Assembly: GCF_030253575.1 (NCBI RefSeq)
Contig: NC_080557.1
Coordinates: 46,652,501 to 46,716,500, forward strand
From: Rhododendron vialii
Taxonomy: Eukaryota; Streptophyta; Magnoliopsida; Ericales; Ericaceae
Length of the DNA stretch: 64,000 bases
Reading direction: 5' to 3'
Part shown: positions 46,534 through 57,587 of the stretch, piece by piece
Numbering within the stretch: the first letter of the stretch is position 1
Layout of the letters: each line of letters begins with the position of its first letter
Translations under genes and position numbers: made by a program
The notes under the pieces: generated by a model
The model's input: only the letters and a program-made list of their open reading frames with translations
The model's database searches: none
What the model was told of the DNA's origin: nothing

Positions 46534-46923
46534 TATTGGTACCGACGGTACCCATAGGGAAAATGCACCGACGGCCACCGGACGGCCGTCTCCGGTCACC
46601 GGACGGCCGATCCGAGCCGTCCAAAAATTTTAAAAAATAAAACCGAGTGGCCTTACGCGAGAATCAATGGCATCCGAGGTGTGTAGGGTACTTGATCCGA
46701 GTACCCCTTTTTCGTGTATATACACGTATATACAAATATACACGAAAAATGGGTGCTCGGATCAAGTACCCTACACACCTCGGATGCCATTGATTCTCGC
46801 GTAAGGCCACTCGGTTTTATTTTTTAAAATTTTTGGACGGCTCGGATCGGCCGTCCGGTGACCGGAGACGGCCGTCCGGTGGCCGTCGGTGCATTTTCCC
46901 TATGGGTACCGTCGGTACCCATA
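46534..46923. mobile_element. 390-bp near-perfect hairpin (foldback MITE)
   Basis: The two 195-bp halves are reverse complements with very few differences and almost no gaps, centred at 46728/46729. Landmarks: GGTACCGACGGTACCC at the left matches GGGTACCGTCGGTACC at the right; TCCGGTCACCGGACGGCCGA matches TCGGCCGTCCGGTGACCGGA; TGTGTAGGGTACTTGATCCG matches CGGATCAAGTACCCTACACA. The loop is an AT-rich TACACG/TATATAC stretch. The 11-bp repeat CCAGCCATTAG flanks it (46514-46524 and 46932-46942), a possible target duplication. Confidence 0.92.
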
Positions 46924-47210
46924 GCAGTACTCCAGCCATTAGTGTGTCTGAAATTATTGTTGTATCAAATCAATAAGCTTAGAATCATACACAAACAAAC
47001 AAATGTTTATACACACAAACTCATAATAGAAGTGGGCTCCACACACTGGAGGTATGCAGTGTATGTGGGGACCATTCCTATTGTAAGAGTGTGTGTTTTT
47101 GATGGTAGCATTGTTTGTAGTACCAAATACCGTGCACTTGGCAGAGGAGTAGGAGAAGACGAGGACCACGCATAGGCGATGTCCCCTGCCTTGAGAATCA
47201 GAGTGGGGAG

Positions 47211-47540
47211 CACAATTTTTTGATTTTATCTTTATTCAATTATTTGTGTGTTTTTTAGTTTTTCGCCAAATTTTTATATAATATTGGTTCGTCTCGACGA
47301 GAGAAATCGAAAAAATGAAAAATTACGAATTTTACATAAGTATTTTTTGAAATATTGAAGACAAAATCCAAAAAAAACTGACATTTTCCTTGGATTTTTT
47401 TTTTAAAATACTTGTGTAAAAATTATAACTTTTAACTTTTCCGATTCCTTTCGTCGAGATGAACTAATATTACATAAAATCTTGTGCAAAACTAACCAGA
47501 GCGAATAAAATTTGAATAAGGACAAAACCAAAAATTGTGG
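47211..47540. mobile_element. AT-rich stem-loop MITE, copy A
   Basis: Ends CACAATTTTTTGATTTTATC and its inverted counterpart finishing CCAAAAATTGTGG. Inner arms with GGTTCGTCTCGACGAGAGAA and TTCCTTTCGTCGAGATGAAC are also inverted. A diverged member of the same family lies at 53423-53742. No reading frame. Confidence 0.65.
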
Positions 47541-48109
47541 TCCACAATTTGTTGGTTAGTGAAAACACTATCCGAAGGGAATTATTTTTAAAATATCTTT
47601 TGTTTTATCCGTTTTTTAAAATATTTGTTCATCGTGAAATGATAGCATCGTCTTTTTATGAAACAAACTGTCCTCGACATAGTTCAAGAGAGAAAATATA
47701 TTCACTTGGCTAGACTGATTAAATTGGTTTAATTTAAAAAGATCTCAATTAATTAAAAAGAAGGTACTGAAATCACTACTTAGGTAACAAAATTCCATTA
47801 ATTAGGGGTGTTTTCGGTAGTGAAAAATTTGTAGATTTTTATTTGTGGTTGAAAGGTGATGCAGTGTAGCCTTCTTTTATGAAATTAGTTGCAAGAAGAG
47901 ATCACGAACTTGCTTATGTTAAAAGATTCTCTCTTTGAAACATAAATACAAATATGTATGAACTAGAGGAACTTCCTCTACGAACACACAATTGAGAAAA
48001 CTTCTTAAATCTTTATTAATAATTCATAAACAACTCCCTTGCCGTAAGGCTTATAGCAATGATTTACAATAGTAGGAACCCGAGAACTAAAAAGGAAACG
48101 AAAATACTA
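47541..48109. other. Intergenic, AT-rich
   Basis: Nothing recognised apart from GGGTGTTTTCGGTAGTG at about 47807, which recurs at about 48569 and may be a lone MITE end. Confidence 0.35.
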
Positions 48110-48380
48110 CTCCCTCCGTCCATTTTTAAGTGTCCTGTTTCGTAACTCCAACTTATTAAAAAGACATCATCATTATACCTTTCACATCAATTTTTTCCTC
48201 CATTTTTCCTACTTACCCATCATCATTACAATTTTACTCACTAACTTTTCAAAATGGAATCTACTTTTAGGAGCAAAATGAAAAATTCATTAACTTTTAC
48301 CCACTAACTTTACAAAATGGACACTTATTAAGGGACAACCAAAAATGGAATACTGGACTATAAAATAGGAACGGAGGGAG
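48110..48380. mobile_element. Stowaway MITE (271 bp)
   Basis: Left end CTCCCTCCGTCC and right end GGAACGGAGGGAG are the classic Stowaway (Tc1/mariner) inverted repeats. TA dinucleotides flank both sides (48108-48109 and 48381-48382). No coding capacity. Confidence 0.95.
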
Positions 48381-48566
48381 TATGAAGCAACCATAATTCT
48401 TGTAGGACAAGAAAACATAAAATAGGAAACTAACTCAACCTAAATTAGGAAATAAATAACTCCAGATTAGTAATCCCAAATTATAAAAATCCTAACAAAA
48501 TACTGCAAAAAATAAAATACTAGTAAAGCACTAGTTTCCAAAATCTAATCTGCATTAAAAAGTTAT

Positions 48567-48759
48567 TAGGTGTTTTCGGTAGTGAATAAGTTGTTGATGA
48601 GTTTGTGAGTAAAGTTATTATAGCAAAAACAGCTTTTGTTGATAACTTTTTTGTTAGTGAGACAGAATAGTAAAATGCTGAAATTTTTTTATTAGTAGAA
48701 ACGAGATGGTAAAATACGTTAAGATTTTAGTGTTTTTTGTTAGTGGAAACGGAGCCTTA
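48567..48759. mobile_element. Probable MITE with imperfect inverted ends
   Basis: Left AGGTGTTTTCGGTAGTG and right GTTAGTGGAAACGGAGCCTT are roughly inverted. The interior has repeated GTTAGTG/GTAAAATRC units. Confidence 0.4.
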
Positions 48760-49239
48760 ATCTTGGGGGTTGAAAAGAAGATTATTGCAATTCTTGGCAG
48801 CGGCTTTCGAGTATTCCCACCGAATTACCGAAATATCAATTCTTTCGTTAAACCCCTACATGTTTTTATTTTTTATTTTTGTCAACGAAAAAAGCATACC
48901 CATTTAAAAAAGCCATACGAAAGCTAATTGAACCTTACATGTGAATTGCATGAAAGTAGGCCAACACTCCAAATTCGGGGATCAAAGAGCTTTATAAAAG
49001 ATTAATGGTGGGAAAAAAACGTGAATGAAAGATCTCACTAAATTGAATCCGGTCCATTTATGGAGACACAAAACTAAAATCAAATCTCTAAAAAAGATGA
49101 GTGACCTCTCTAAAATTCTCTCATAAAGTACAAAAAAATGAATAAAAAAGAGATAAATTATAAAATCTCTTCTCAATATTCACATCCATTCTCCATTTTA
49201 AAGTTTTAAAAATGCATTTGGAGATGCTCGGCTCCGTTT

Positions 49240-49441
49240 CACTTTCTCAAATAAATATTTAAAAAATAAGGACATATTTTCAAACTTAAAAATAATGAGC
49301 TTACAAAAATAACTTTTCAAATTTTTTTTTTTGCTGGGTTTGATTTATCAAATAAGATCCATATTGTATAATTTTTTTTGTTTCAGGCCTATTATTTTTA
49401 AGTTTAAAAATTACAAATAAATACTTATTTTTGAAGAAGGT
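49240..49441. mobile_element. AT-rich MITE, family shared with 50683-50885
   Basis: Partial inverted ends around AAATAAATATTTAAAAAATA and TTACAAATAAATACTTATTT. The body CAAATAAGATCCATATTG matches CAAACAAGATCCATAGTG in the second copy, and both have a poly-T block before it. Confidence 0.55.
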
Positions 49442-49767
49442 AAATCATAACGGCATGAGGAGACAATTAATTGGGCTAAAGTTAGCAGGACGCTTCATAA
49501 AAGTTTTGCAACCAGATTTTTGTGCCACCATAAAGTTGATAGTGAACTGGACGCAAGTGGTGATCAGATTTTCAAATTTGGAAAACTGCTTCCCAACTTT
49601 CTAAAATCATTAGGACCTGTACAATTTTCACATCCAATATTGTGCAAAGAAAGACTAAATTCCTTGTCGTTCGAGCGCCACTGTATTCCCACATGGGTTG
49701 ATTGTGCAACTCAAATCTCCGGAGGAGCTAGTTTGGCTACATCAATCACGGCCCCTCACGTAATGCA

Positions 49768-49981
49768 TGTTGGGAATATGTGTGAAAGGTGGAGTCCCAC
49801 ATCGAATAAATAGAAAAATGATTTGATCGACCTTAATATACAATTGGATGACTCACCATTTACTATGGGTCATTTGATGTGTATTGGGTCCAGGTAATAT
49901 GGTGTGACTCTATGGATACTCCCTCAATGAATTGAGCCTGCGCGCACATGGGAATACCTCAGGTGGATCAGACTCCCAACA
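49768..49981 (+). mobile_element. Solo LTR-like fossil (214 bp)
   Basis: Begins TGTTGGGA and ends TCCCAACA, the inverted dinucleotide-type ends of a small LTR, with GGAGTCCCACATCG near the start as in many short plant LTR/TRIM elements. There is no partner or internal region here. It looks like a solo remnant. Its flanks do not match, so it is probably old. Confidence 0.6.
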
Positions 49982-50682
49982 CCACAAGGTACTTGTCATG
50001 TAAAAATCGAACCACAAACCCTGAAGAGTACTACTCCCAAAATCTGGACATCCGCTTTATTTGCTCCAAACCATGACTCTAGGATAATAGCTAGGTTCTT
50101 ACGTATCAACTGGGAAAATGTCAAATGTTGTGACTTTGCGTTCTTTAGTTGAAGAGAAAGGTTATTTTTCGATTTCCTTTCCATTGAAAACACAAATGCT
50201 ATTTGTAGGGAGCGTCAAGAAAAAGATAAAAAGAAGACTCGTGGCAATATTTGACGAACCCTACAGATACAAATATTCAGAGGCATGTATTCGAACATAA
50301 ATATTTTCACAATTATTCAAAGCACAAATGCGAGACATCAATGATTGCGAGCACATCTATGTCCAAAGCATGCATTTTTAGATATTATTTGATGGCCGTT
50401 TTACACGTTCAAATTCTGGCGATGGAGCCATATGTGCCTTGGAGAGCTTTAAAGATGAGTAGTGGCTAGAGTCTATGTTTTCTAAATTTACCCACTAGTT
50501 TGCCCAATGTACTCCAGTGCTTTTACACTTGGGCCGCTTAAACCTGTCACATGCATAAGGGAACATATCAACCAAATCTATTAATTGAGTGAATGAATTG
50601 TTCACTCTCCAAATTGAATTTATTTCGTCTTTAGTAACCTCCTTTTTTACAATAAGTTTAGACCCTATTCCAGAAACCTTCT

Positions 50683-50885
50683 TAAAAAATAAGCCATTTA
50701 TTTCACATTTTCAAACTCAAAAATAATGTTGATAAAAAATAATTTTTCAAATTTTTTTGCACCGTATTAAAGATCTCAATGAGATCTATCAAACAAGATC
50801 CATAGTGATAGAAAAATTATCTGCGTAAACAAATGATTTTTGAGCTTGAAATTGCCTTCTTAAAAAATAAGTACTTATTTATCGT
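50683..50885. mobile_element. AT-rich MITE, second copy
   Basis: TTCTTAAAAAATAAGCCATT and TTCTTAAAAAATAAGTACTT occur near the two ends. CTCAAAAATAAT on the left is opposed to ATGATTTTTGAG on the right. See 49240-49441. Confidence 0.55.
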
Positions 50886-50889
50886 TCCG

Positions 50890-51615
50890 GAACGGAAACC
50901 ACACACAAACACTTATGTAGTGTATGTGGGGCTTACCCCTCTTGAGAGTGTGTGCGTGGTTCTAGTATTGTAATTTATGTGTTTGTGTGGAGCCCATCCC
51001 TATCGATGAGTTGGGAATCTACCAAATTATTACAATTGAATAATTACTTTCAACTCTGTTGGGGAAGTGCCTTGAATTTGACAACTTCTTTCATTTCACA
51101 AATTTTAGAGAGAGTTTCCCTTATAAATAGGGTCTTTAGGGGTATTGGGGTTTTGACCGGCCATGTTCGAGTCCATTATGAAGAGGTTCCTTTAGATATC
51201 ACTGGGTACCATTGTGGAGTTTTTTTTTGTTCTTTGTTGTTATTGGGGCTTCATCGGTGACATTAGAGTTTTGTGTTCTCTCTTTGGGTTTCACTAGGTT
51301 TTGTGTTCTCTTTTGAGTTTCACCAGAGAGATTAATTTGTCCTATGTATTGTTAACGCTTTGGTAAGAGATACAACTATAGCCAGCTATTTATAGTCTTT
51401 CATCGTTCATGTGAATCCTCTCTCGCACTTTATCTGTGGAGTACGTACCTTTAAGCAATTTAGGCATCGAAACCATGTAAATCTTTTTTTTTTTGTCAAA
51501 CAGAAAGAAATTGCTATTAATCTACACGATCAACGTCGGGTTACAAAGTAGCGTCTTAAAAGAAATAACAAAAGGCCAAGAAAGCCAGCAATTAGGTTCT
51601 AAGGTGTCCCACTCC
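50890..51615. other. Intergenic, repeat debris
   Basis: AGTGTATGTGGGG and AGAGTGTGTG motifs near 50920-50955 recur near 47058-47096, so both are pieces of one dispersed repeat. A poly-T followed by GTCAAACAGAAAGAAATTGC at 51484-51515 resembles a reversed retroposon tail. No gene. Confidence 0.4.
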
Positions 51616-51803
51616 CGAGAAATTTTTGTGTGCCGGGTGGATACCACATGGTGCCTCGGCGCATCCGGACAGTCCATTTTGGTTTTGGACGGTTTGGATT
51701 TGGAGAGAGATGGTTTTAATTTAGGTTGTTCAACACACTTTTGGACAGCCTGGATGAACTACTCGGGTACCACGTGGTACCCGCTCAATACCAAAAATTT
51801 CTC
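51616..51803. mobile_element. MULE-type MITE carrying G-box ends, copy 2 (188 bp)
   Basis: Ends GAGAAATTTTTG and CAAAAATTTCTC are inverted, with ACCACATGGTGCC and ACCACGTGGTACC just inside. The perfect 9-bp target duplication CCCACTCCC (51607-51615 and 51804-51812) shows a clean Mutator-like insertion. It lies about 390 bp upstream of the 3-ketoacyl-CoA synthase start codon. Confidence 0.92.
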
Positions 51804-52137
51804 CCCACTCCCAAGGAGCCCTGTTCCTTTTTTTTAGAACGAATTGACATGCACCTTAACCCGGTCGAGATGACGTTTACCCTTCAACAGAGATCATCAC
51901 CAAAACCATCTTGTTTGTTTTGAGTTTGGGGATTTTAGATTCTCTCTCAGCGCACTATTTTTAATAAATTTTCTTTCAATTATTACTCTCACTTTACTCT
52001 TTATCTCTTTTCACTCAAAATCTAAAATCCAAAAACCAAAACGAAAAACCAGATCACTTCATAAAGTCAGAATGTCCCATGCAGATTTTTCTCCTTATAT
52101 CCAGGGTTTCGAAGCATTTTATCCCTGTACCAAAGCA

Positions 52138-52141
<4 letters not shown>

Positions 52142-52182
<41 letters not shown>
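52142..52182. repeat. (CT)n microsatellite in the KCS leader
   Basis: About 20 CT units ending 13 bp before the preferred start codon. They are in frame with an upstream ATG at 52079, which would read them as Ser-Leu repeats. Confidence 0.97.
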
Positions 52183-52184
<2 letters not shown>

Positions 52185-52195
52185 GTTTATGCTTT

Positions 52196-55100
52196 ATGGA
52201 TCTCACCCTCATAGCACCATTTCTATTTTGCTCAACCCTAATAATGATATATCTCTTCATCCTCATCAAAAACCCATCCCCTAAAAAAATCTACATGCTA
52301 GATTTCGCATGTTACAAGCCACCGATGGCCCAAACCATGACGAAAGAAGGCACGGTGGCCCGAGCCAGGTCGACCGACTGGTACAAAGAAGAGACGTTGG
52401 AGTTCATGCAGAAGACGCTGGAAAGATCAGGGCTCGGCGACTCCACCTTCTTCCCGGAGGCCTTTTTCAAGGATCCACCGGACCCGACCCTGGAAGACGC
52501 GAGGAGGGAGATGGAGATGTCGATTTTCGGGGCCGTGGACGAGCTTTTGGCAAAGACCCAAGTGAAGGGTAGGGATATCGGGATTGTGGTGGTGAACTGT
52601 TGTATTTTCAGCGTCGTGCCTTCTCTTTCTAGCATGATTGTGAATCGGTATCAGATGAGGGAGGGTGTCATTAGCTATAATCTGAGTGGAATGGGTTGCA
52701 CTGCTGGGCTTACTGCTATTAACCTTGCCAAACAGTTGCTTCAGGTTGGTTATTAATTGCTAAACTTGTGATTTTATTCAGACGGGTTTGATTAGGAGTA
52801 TATTGAATACAAGAAATACTCCACTTGATATCCGTACACTCCAATTTTACCCAATTTATGCATTAGACGCAGGGGTGGAACCAGGATTTATAGAAATGAT
52901 GTTAAATATATACCTAAAACCTTAGGATTGTCGTTGACATCGATCGATTAGGTCACGTTTGATAATCATAAAGGAATAAGTATTTTAGATTTCATGGAGG
53001 TGATTGGGATTTTGATGGCGAACGGCAATGGTGATGGGCTATGAGATTGGATTGAATTTGAGTAGAAGATGGGTTTATGACTAGATAGCTTGATACCAAA
53101 TCAAGCTTTTACCCATTTTTTTACTCAGATTTGAATAAATATTTGAATAATGAGTAGAAATGCACTAACATGTAAAAAAAAAAAAACTACTCCAGCGCTG
53201 AGTTCAAAATTTTACTTGAAAATCACTACTACTATTTTTTGAGGCTTGATATAGTAGTGATAAAAAATAGGCTTGATACACTGTGAATCTGAGCCCTTTA
53301 TTTTTCTTTCATGAACACTTTCATGTTTTGTTGTCATGTTTCTAACAATTTCGACTAATTGTTTCTCCAAATTTAGATGCATGCTCCGGCTAAGTGGCAA
53401 TAGTAAGGTGTAGTTCCACTAAGAATTTTTTGAAATATTTTTTATTTTGTGCTTACTCATTTTTTTTGCGTTTGTTAGTTTTGTACTTCATTTTTTTGGT
53501 TTTCTGATTCGAATCGAAAAAGTAAAAAATTATGACTTTTGCCCAAATATTTTGGAAAATAACTACTTTTCAGTAAAAAAAAAATCAAAATTGAATATTT
53601 CCAAAAATATTCGAGTAAAAGAAATTTTTTTTTTTACTTTTCCAATTTCTCTCATCGAGATGAATCAATAATTCACAAAATTTTGGCGCAAAACTAATGA
53701 TTGCAATTTTTTTTTACTAGGGACAAAATCTCCAAAAAGTACTATAAAAATTAAGCCGGGTCTAAGACTGTGTTCTTTTGCACTTAAACTTAACTTAAAT
53801 TGTTCACTTAAGTTGAGGTCATTCCTTTTAACTTAAACTTAAATTGTTGTCTTCCCAAACAACCTCAACCCAAACCCAAAATGTCCAAAATACCCCTCTG
53901 GGTAAAAAAGCCCTACGCGCAACATTTATCCCCTTAAAGGGCAATATTGTCATTGTGTGTGAGTTTGGGAATTAAGTTTAAGTTAGAAGACTCACCAAAC
54001 TTAACTTATTAAGTTTGAAAAGGGTCAAAAATTTAAGTTAAGTGCAAAAGAACAAGGCCTAGGTAGGCCTTTGCTAACAAGAGAATGAAAATATCTCTGT
54101 CCCGATTTGTTTGTGCACTTTTTGACTTTGCCTTGTCCCAATTTGTTTGTCCATTGACTTTTAAATGGACAAAATTTCCATTTTGCCCTTACTTTTTTGA
54201 AAATAAAGTAACTTTTAAAAAACGGTGAAGAGTAAATATTGGAAAGTAAATTACTTTTCGGATAAAAAAAAAAGTAAATTACTTTTAAATGTAATCATTA
54301 TACTCTCTAAAAAAGTTAATTTTTCAATATTGAACAAATAAATTGGGGCGGAGGGACGGAGGGAGGGAGTATATACTACATCTTGCCAGTTGCTTTCCCA
54401 AAGGAGTAAAATTCTAACTCAAACAGGTACATCGCGAGTGCTATGCTTTAGTAGTGAGTACGGAGAGCATCACCCAAAATTGCTATGCGGGCAGCGACCG
54501 CTCCAAGGTCCTAATCAATTGCTTGTTTAGGCTCGGCGGGGCCGCCATCCTCCTCTCCAATCGGCCGTCCGATCAGCATTCAGCAAAGTACCAACTCGTT
54601 CACACCGTCCATACCCACACCGCGGAATTCGACAAATCATACGATTGCATCAGCTCGGGGGAAGACAAGGAGGGACACCTAGGGGTTACCGTCACCAGAG
54701 ACCTGTTGGTCGCAGCGATCGGAGCCATACAATCCAACATAACCGCATTGGCTCCCCTGGTCCTTCCCGTCTCCGAACAGCTCCGGTACGCCGTGTGCTA
54801 CGTCGTAAGGCGTCTCCACGTGGCAAATATCGGGCCGTACGTTCCCGATTTCAAGAAGTCTTTCCGTCACTTCTTGCCACATGTTGGTGCGAAACCGGTA
54901 CTGGACGAACTGCAGAGGAGCTTGAGGCTGACAGAGAGTGACATGGAAGCTTCTAGAATGACACTTTACAGATTTGGGAATACTTCTAGCAGTACAGTGT
55001 GGTACGAACTGGCCTATGCTGAAGCCAAGGGGAGGGTGAAGAGGGGCGATCGGGTGTGGCAGATGGCCTTCGGGTCGGGGTTCAAGTGCTGTAGCGTCGT

Positions 55101-55242
55101 ATGGCGTGCAATCAGGACCGTCGATCGTGATCAGGTGATGAACGTGTGGAGCGATGAGATTGATGGGTTTCCTGTGGACCTCAACAACAATTCTCCATTC
55201 ACTTACTTCTTTGAATCGTCCGAACGCACGAAATCGAACTAG
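52196..55242 (+). CDS. KCS: 3-ketoacyl-CoA synthase (FAE1/KCS family)
   Basis: Condensing enzyme of the ER fatty acid elongase: joins malonyl-CoA to a long acyl-CoA, feeding wax, suberin and sphingolipid chains. Two exons, 52196-52744 and 54427-55242, GT-AG and phase 0, give 454 residues. The start MDLTLIAPFLFCSTL opens a membrane helix (about residues 3-24); an upstream in-frame ATG at 52079 would add 39 residues, mostly Ser-Leu from a CT repeat. Catalytic triad: C168 in GMGCTAGL, H335 in FLPHVGAKPVLDEL, N368 in RFGNTSSS. The His-Asn spacing of 33 equals that of FAE1 (391/424). Conserved blocks include YMLDFACYKPP, MIVNRYQMREGVISYNLSGM, LINCLFRLGGAAILLSN and WQMAFGSGFKC. The usual FCIHAGG around the histidine reads FLPHVGA, and the N-terminus is short with one visible helix, so substrate class is uncertain. 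The intron carries at least three MITEs. Confidence 0.93.
53423..53742. mobile_element. AT-rich stem-loop MITE, copy B, in KCS intron
   Basis: Same architecture as 47211-47540: TTTCTGATTCGAATCGAAAA on one side, CCAATTTCTCTCATCGAGAT on the other, with an A/T-rich centre. The ends are diverged. Confidence 0.55.
53769..54055. mobile_element. MITE with TGTTCTTTTGCACTTAA ends, in KCS intron
   Basis: Left GTGTTCTTTTGCACTTAA and right TTAAGTGCAAAAGAACAA are inverted over about 17 bases, with further AACTTAA/TTAAGTT repeats inside. No reading frame. No clear target duplication. Confidence 0.8.
54085..54371. mobile_element. Stowaway-like MITE in KCS intron
   Basis: The right end GGAGGGACGGAGGGAGGGAG followed by TA is Stowaway-like. 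The left end CTGTCCCGATTTGTTTGT is a diverged partner of the right-hand AATAAATTGGGGCGG. The element ends about 55 bp before the exon 2 acceptor. Confidence 0.7.
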
Positions 55243-57587
55243 TTTTTTTTTTTTGTTACATTTACCACACTTAAGTATCACATGATTGTTGGGAACTTTC
55301 AAATTTCTTCAAAATAATGTTGATCGAATATCTGTAAACAAACTATTAAAGCATATTTGTTTTCGAATAAATGAGTTTCATTCAATGTACGTCCAGCTTA
55401 TTTTTCAAGATATTTATAAATTCGTCACTAAATCATACTTATTCAACAAATATGGATTAACTTGAGTTTTGCTTGATTAATCTTCTTAATGAGTTCTAGA
55501 AAATGAATGGTTCTAAACTTCTAAATATCAATATGGATCTTGGAGGGTGTCCAAAAGACCACATAATTTAGAACTATACAATTTTTCTCATAGCTGTAGG
55601 GCTCTGTTCGGTTTGAATTTTGAAAAAAAAAACTTATTGAGAACCATATACAAGAATTTTGAGACAAAAAACGAACAAGCCCAGAAGATATCCATTCGGG
55701 AGAATGGTCTTTGGGCTGGGGAGAATCGTCAGAAGAAATATCATGAAGGACCCTGTCACCCTATTAGAGATCATTTCGGCAAACTTTTTGGTACTTTATT
55801 TTTGGTCGTCTTTTATGTGAGTTCCTTTTTTTTTTTTTTTATATATTTAAAATCCATCTTCAGACTTCAATAGATGAATCTAAAAATTAAGAATTGTCGC
55901 CAAAAGTTAAAAATTTTCATTAGGGACAATAAACGGAGGGTTAGTTGTTTTTGTCATTTCAAAACAAAAAAGGTATAAATGTTTTTACCAAAAACTCAAA
56001 AAAATTATTCAACAATTAAAAAAAAAAAAGTCGTTAGTAGAAAAAGGAAGTTAAGTTAGTTTGAACTCCACTTAATGGCATGTCATTACAAGGTTATGAA
56101 AAAATGTTTGTTTGGTAGTTGGGTTACTCTAATAGGTGCGAATAGAAAAGATGATCCTCTTTTTTTATACAATCCGCCAGATCAAATTAAGAGCAGCGAG
56201 TTGATGAGACCCCTCACTTTGATCCCAATAGCTCAATTTTGTGTTTGCTTAGCCAAGCTATGGCGGGATGGCTACGCACCATTGTTTAATTGTGGAGTAG
56301 AAAGAATGGTGCACCTGCCATATTAGAGAAGACAACCATCCAAACATTTTGATGTCCCGCTTGGTTACAAATCCACACTACTAAACTCGGCATTTAGAAA
56401 GTGCAATGTTGTGAACCATATATTGAGTGATAACTAACCAATGTGGGATCCTAAATTAGTTTTTGACATCTCACGTGATTAACGAAACTCATTACTGCCC
56501 AATGGCCAGGTTTTCTTAGAGACAATTTAGTATTACCATAACTAGTAGTACTAACATCTGATTCTAAGAAAAGAGAGAAACTTACTCACAACTCATTTAC
56601 AGCAGCAATCAATCGCGACCGTGCAAAAGTATTCTGGACGTTTCGGATTTTAATGAAACTTTTTCGAAAAAATCCGGACCATCCAAATGTGGCCGCGATT
56701 AGCGTTGTTAATAACTATTCTGCCGTGAAAAAGATTTTCTCTTCTAAGAATCCAAAACGTTATTAATAAGAGGACATTCATTTACATACCTTGTTTGGTT
56801 CTTAGATTAGATGGTAGCCAGATAAGTGAAAAACTGCAAGAGAAAGACAAATGGAAATTATTTTTTATTTTTTTGATCAGCAAATGGAAATTAAAATGGA
56901 CTCGGCCTTTAGGCCCAGTTCTATTTTCGAACAAGGTGGCCCAAATCTTCTAACCAAGAGGGAGTCTAAAAGGAACAACACATTCTGGGATTTCAAAGCT
57001 ACAACCCACCAAAATATTAAGCAAAGGCCCATTGAAATAAATGGAGTTTTCAACTAAATATAGAGATCCTCAAGGCTAGAACTGACAGAATTTTCTTTCC
57101 TTTCATCTCACTGAAAACAAGTTTAAAAAATTCGAGCTGAGGATGGACCTCGAATTTCAGTTCAATAACTTAACAAACCGAGTTCGAGCACTACAAAGCT
57201 CGGCCGGCTCGTTTGCACCCCTACTAAAAATGGGTTTAAGAAAGAAGGGAAAAGAAAGTGTTTGAATTTGAGTTTGATAGGTGTGCACGTAAAATTACCG
57301 GAAAAACAAGAAGGGAGTCCTTCACAACCGAAATTTGTATAGGGAAATGATTCTAACACTCCATTTTTATTCATTAACACTCTTCTTCTTTTTTAATCTT
57401 TTAATCATATGAAATTACTAAACTATTTTTACCTCTTCAGTCATTTTTTTTATATATAAAGGGAAATTGATAATTTTACACGAATAGAAAGGGTGATTGA
57501 TGTGTATGCTCCTAGCTGGATGCTATGGTGGATGTTTCATTTGCCATATAACTGGTAGATGATGTTTTGTGTTTTCATAGGCAATTA
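55243..57587. other. Intergenic, no gene recognised
   Basis: Several short reading frames, for example 56075-56326, have no family resemblance. 56620-56760 (GCAATCAATCGCGACCGTG, AAACTTTTTCG, CGTGAAAAAG) resembles a segment at 63220-63420 and is probably repeat debris. 56938-57085 matches part of 45570-45700. Confidence 0.4.

Noticed and set aside
46363-47175. Two frames on opposite strands sharing the same peptide start
   Set aside because: The shared peptide is simply the two arms of the 390-bp hairpin read outward.
54679-55302. 207-codon minus-strand frame
   Set aside because: Antisense shadow of KCS exon 2, whose sense frame has all catalytic residues.
56075-56326. 83-codon plus-strand frame
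   Set aside because: No recognisable domain, no splice or promoter context, and located in a repeat-rich stretch.
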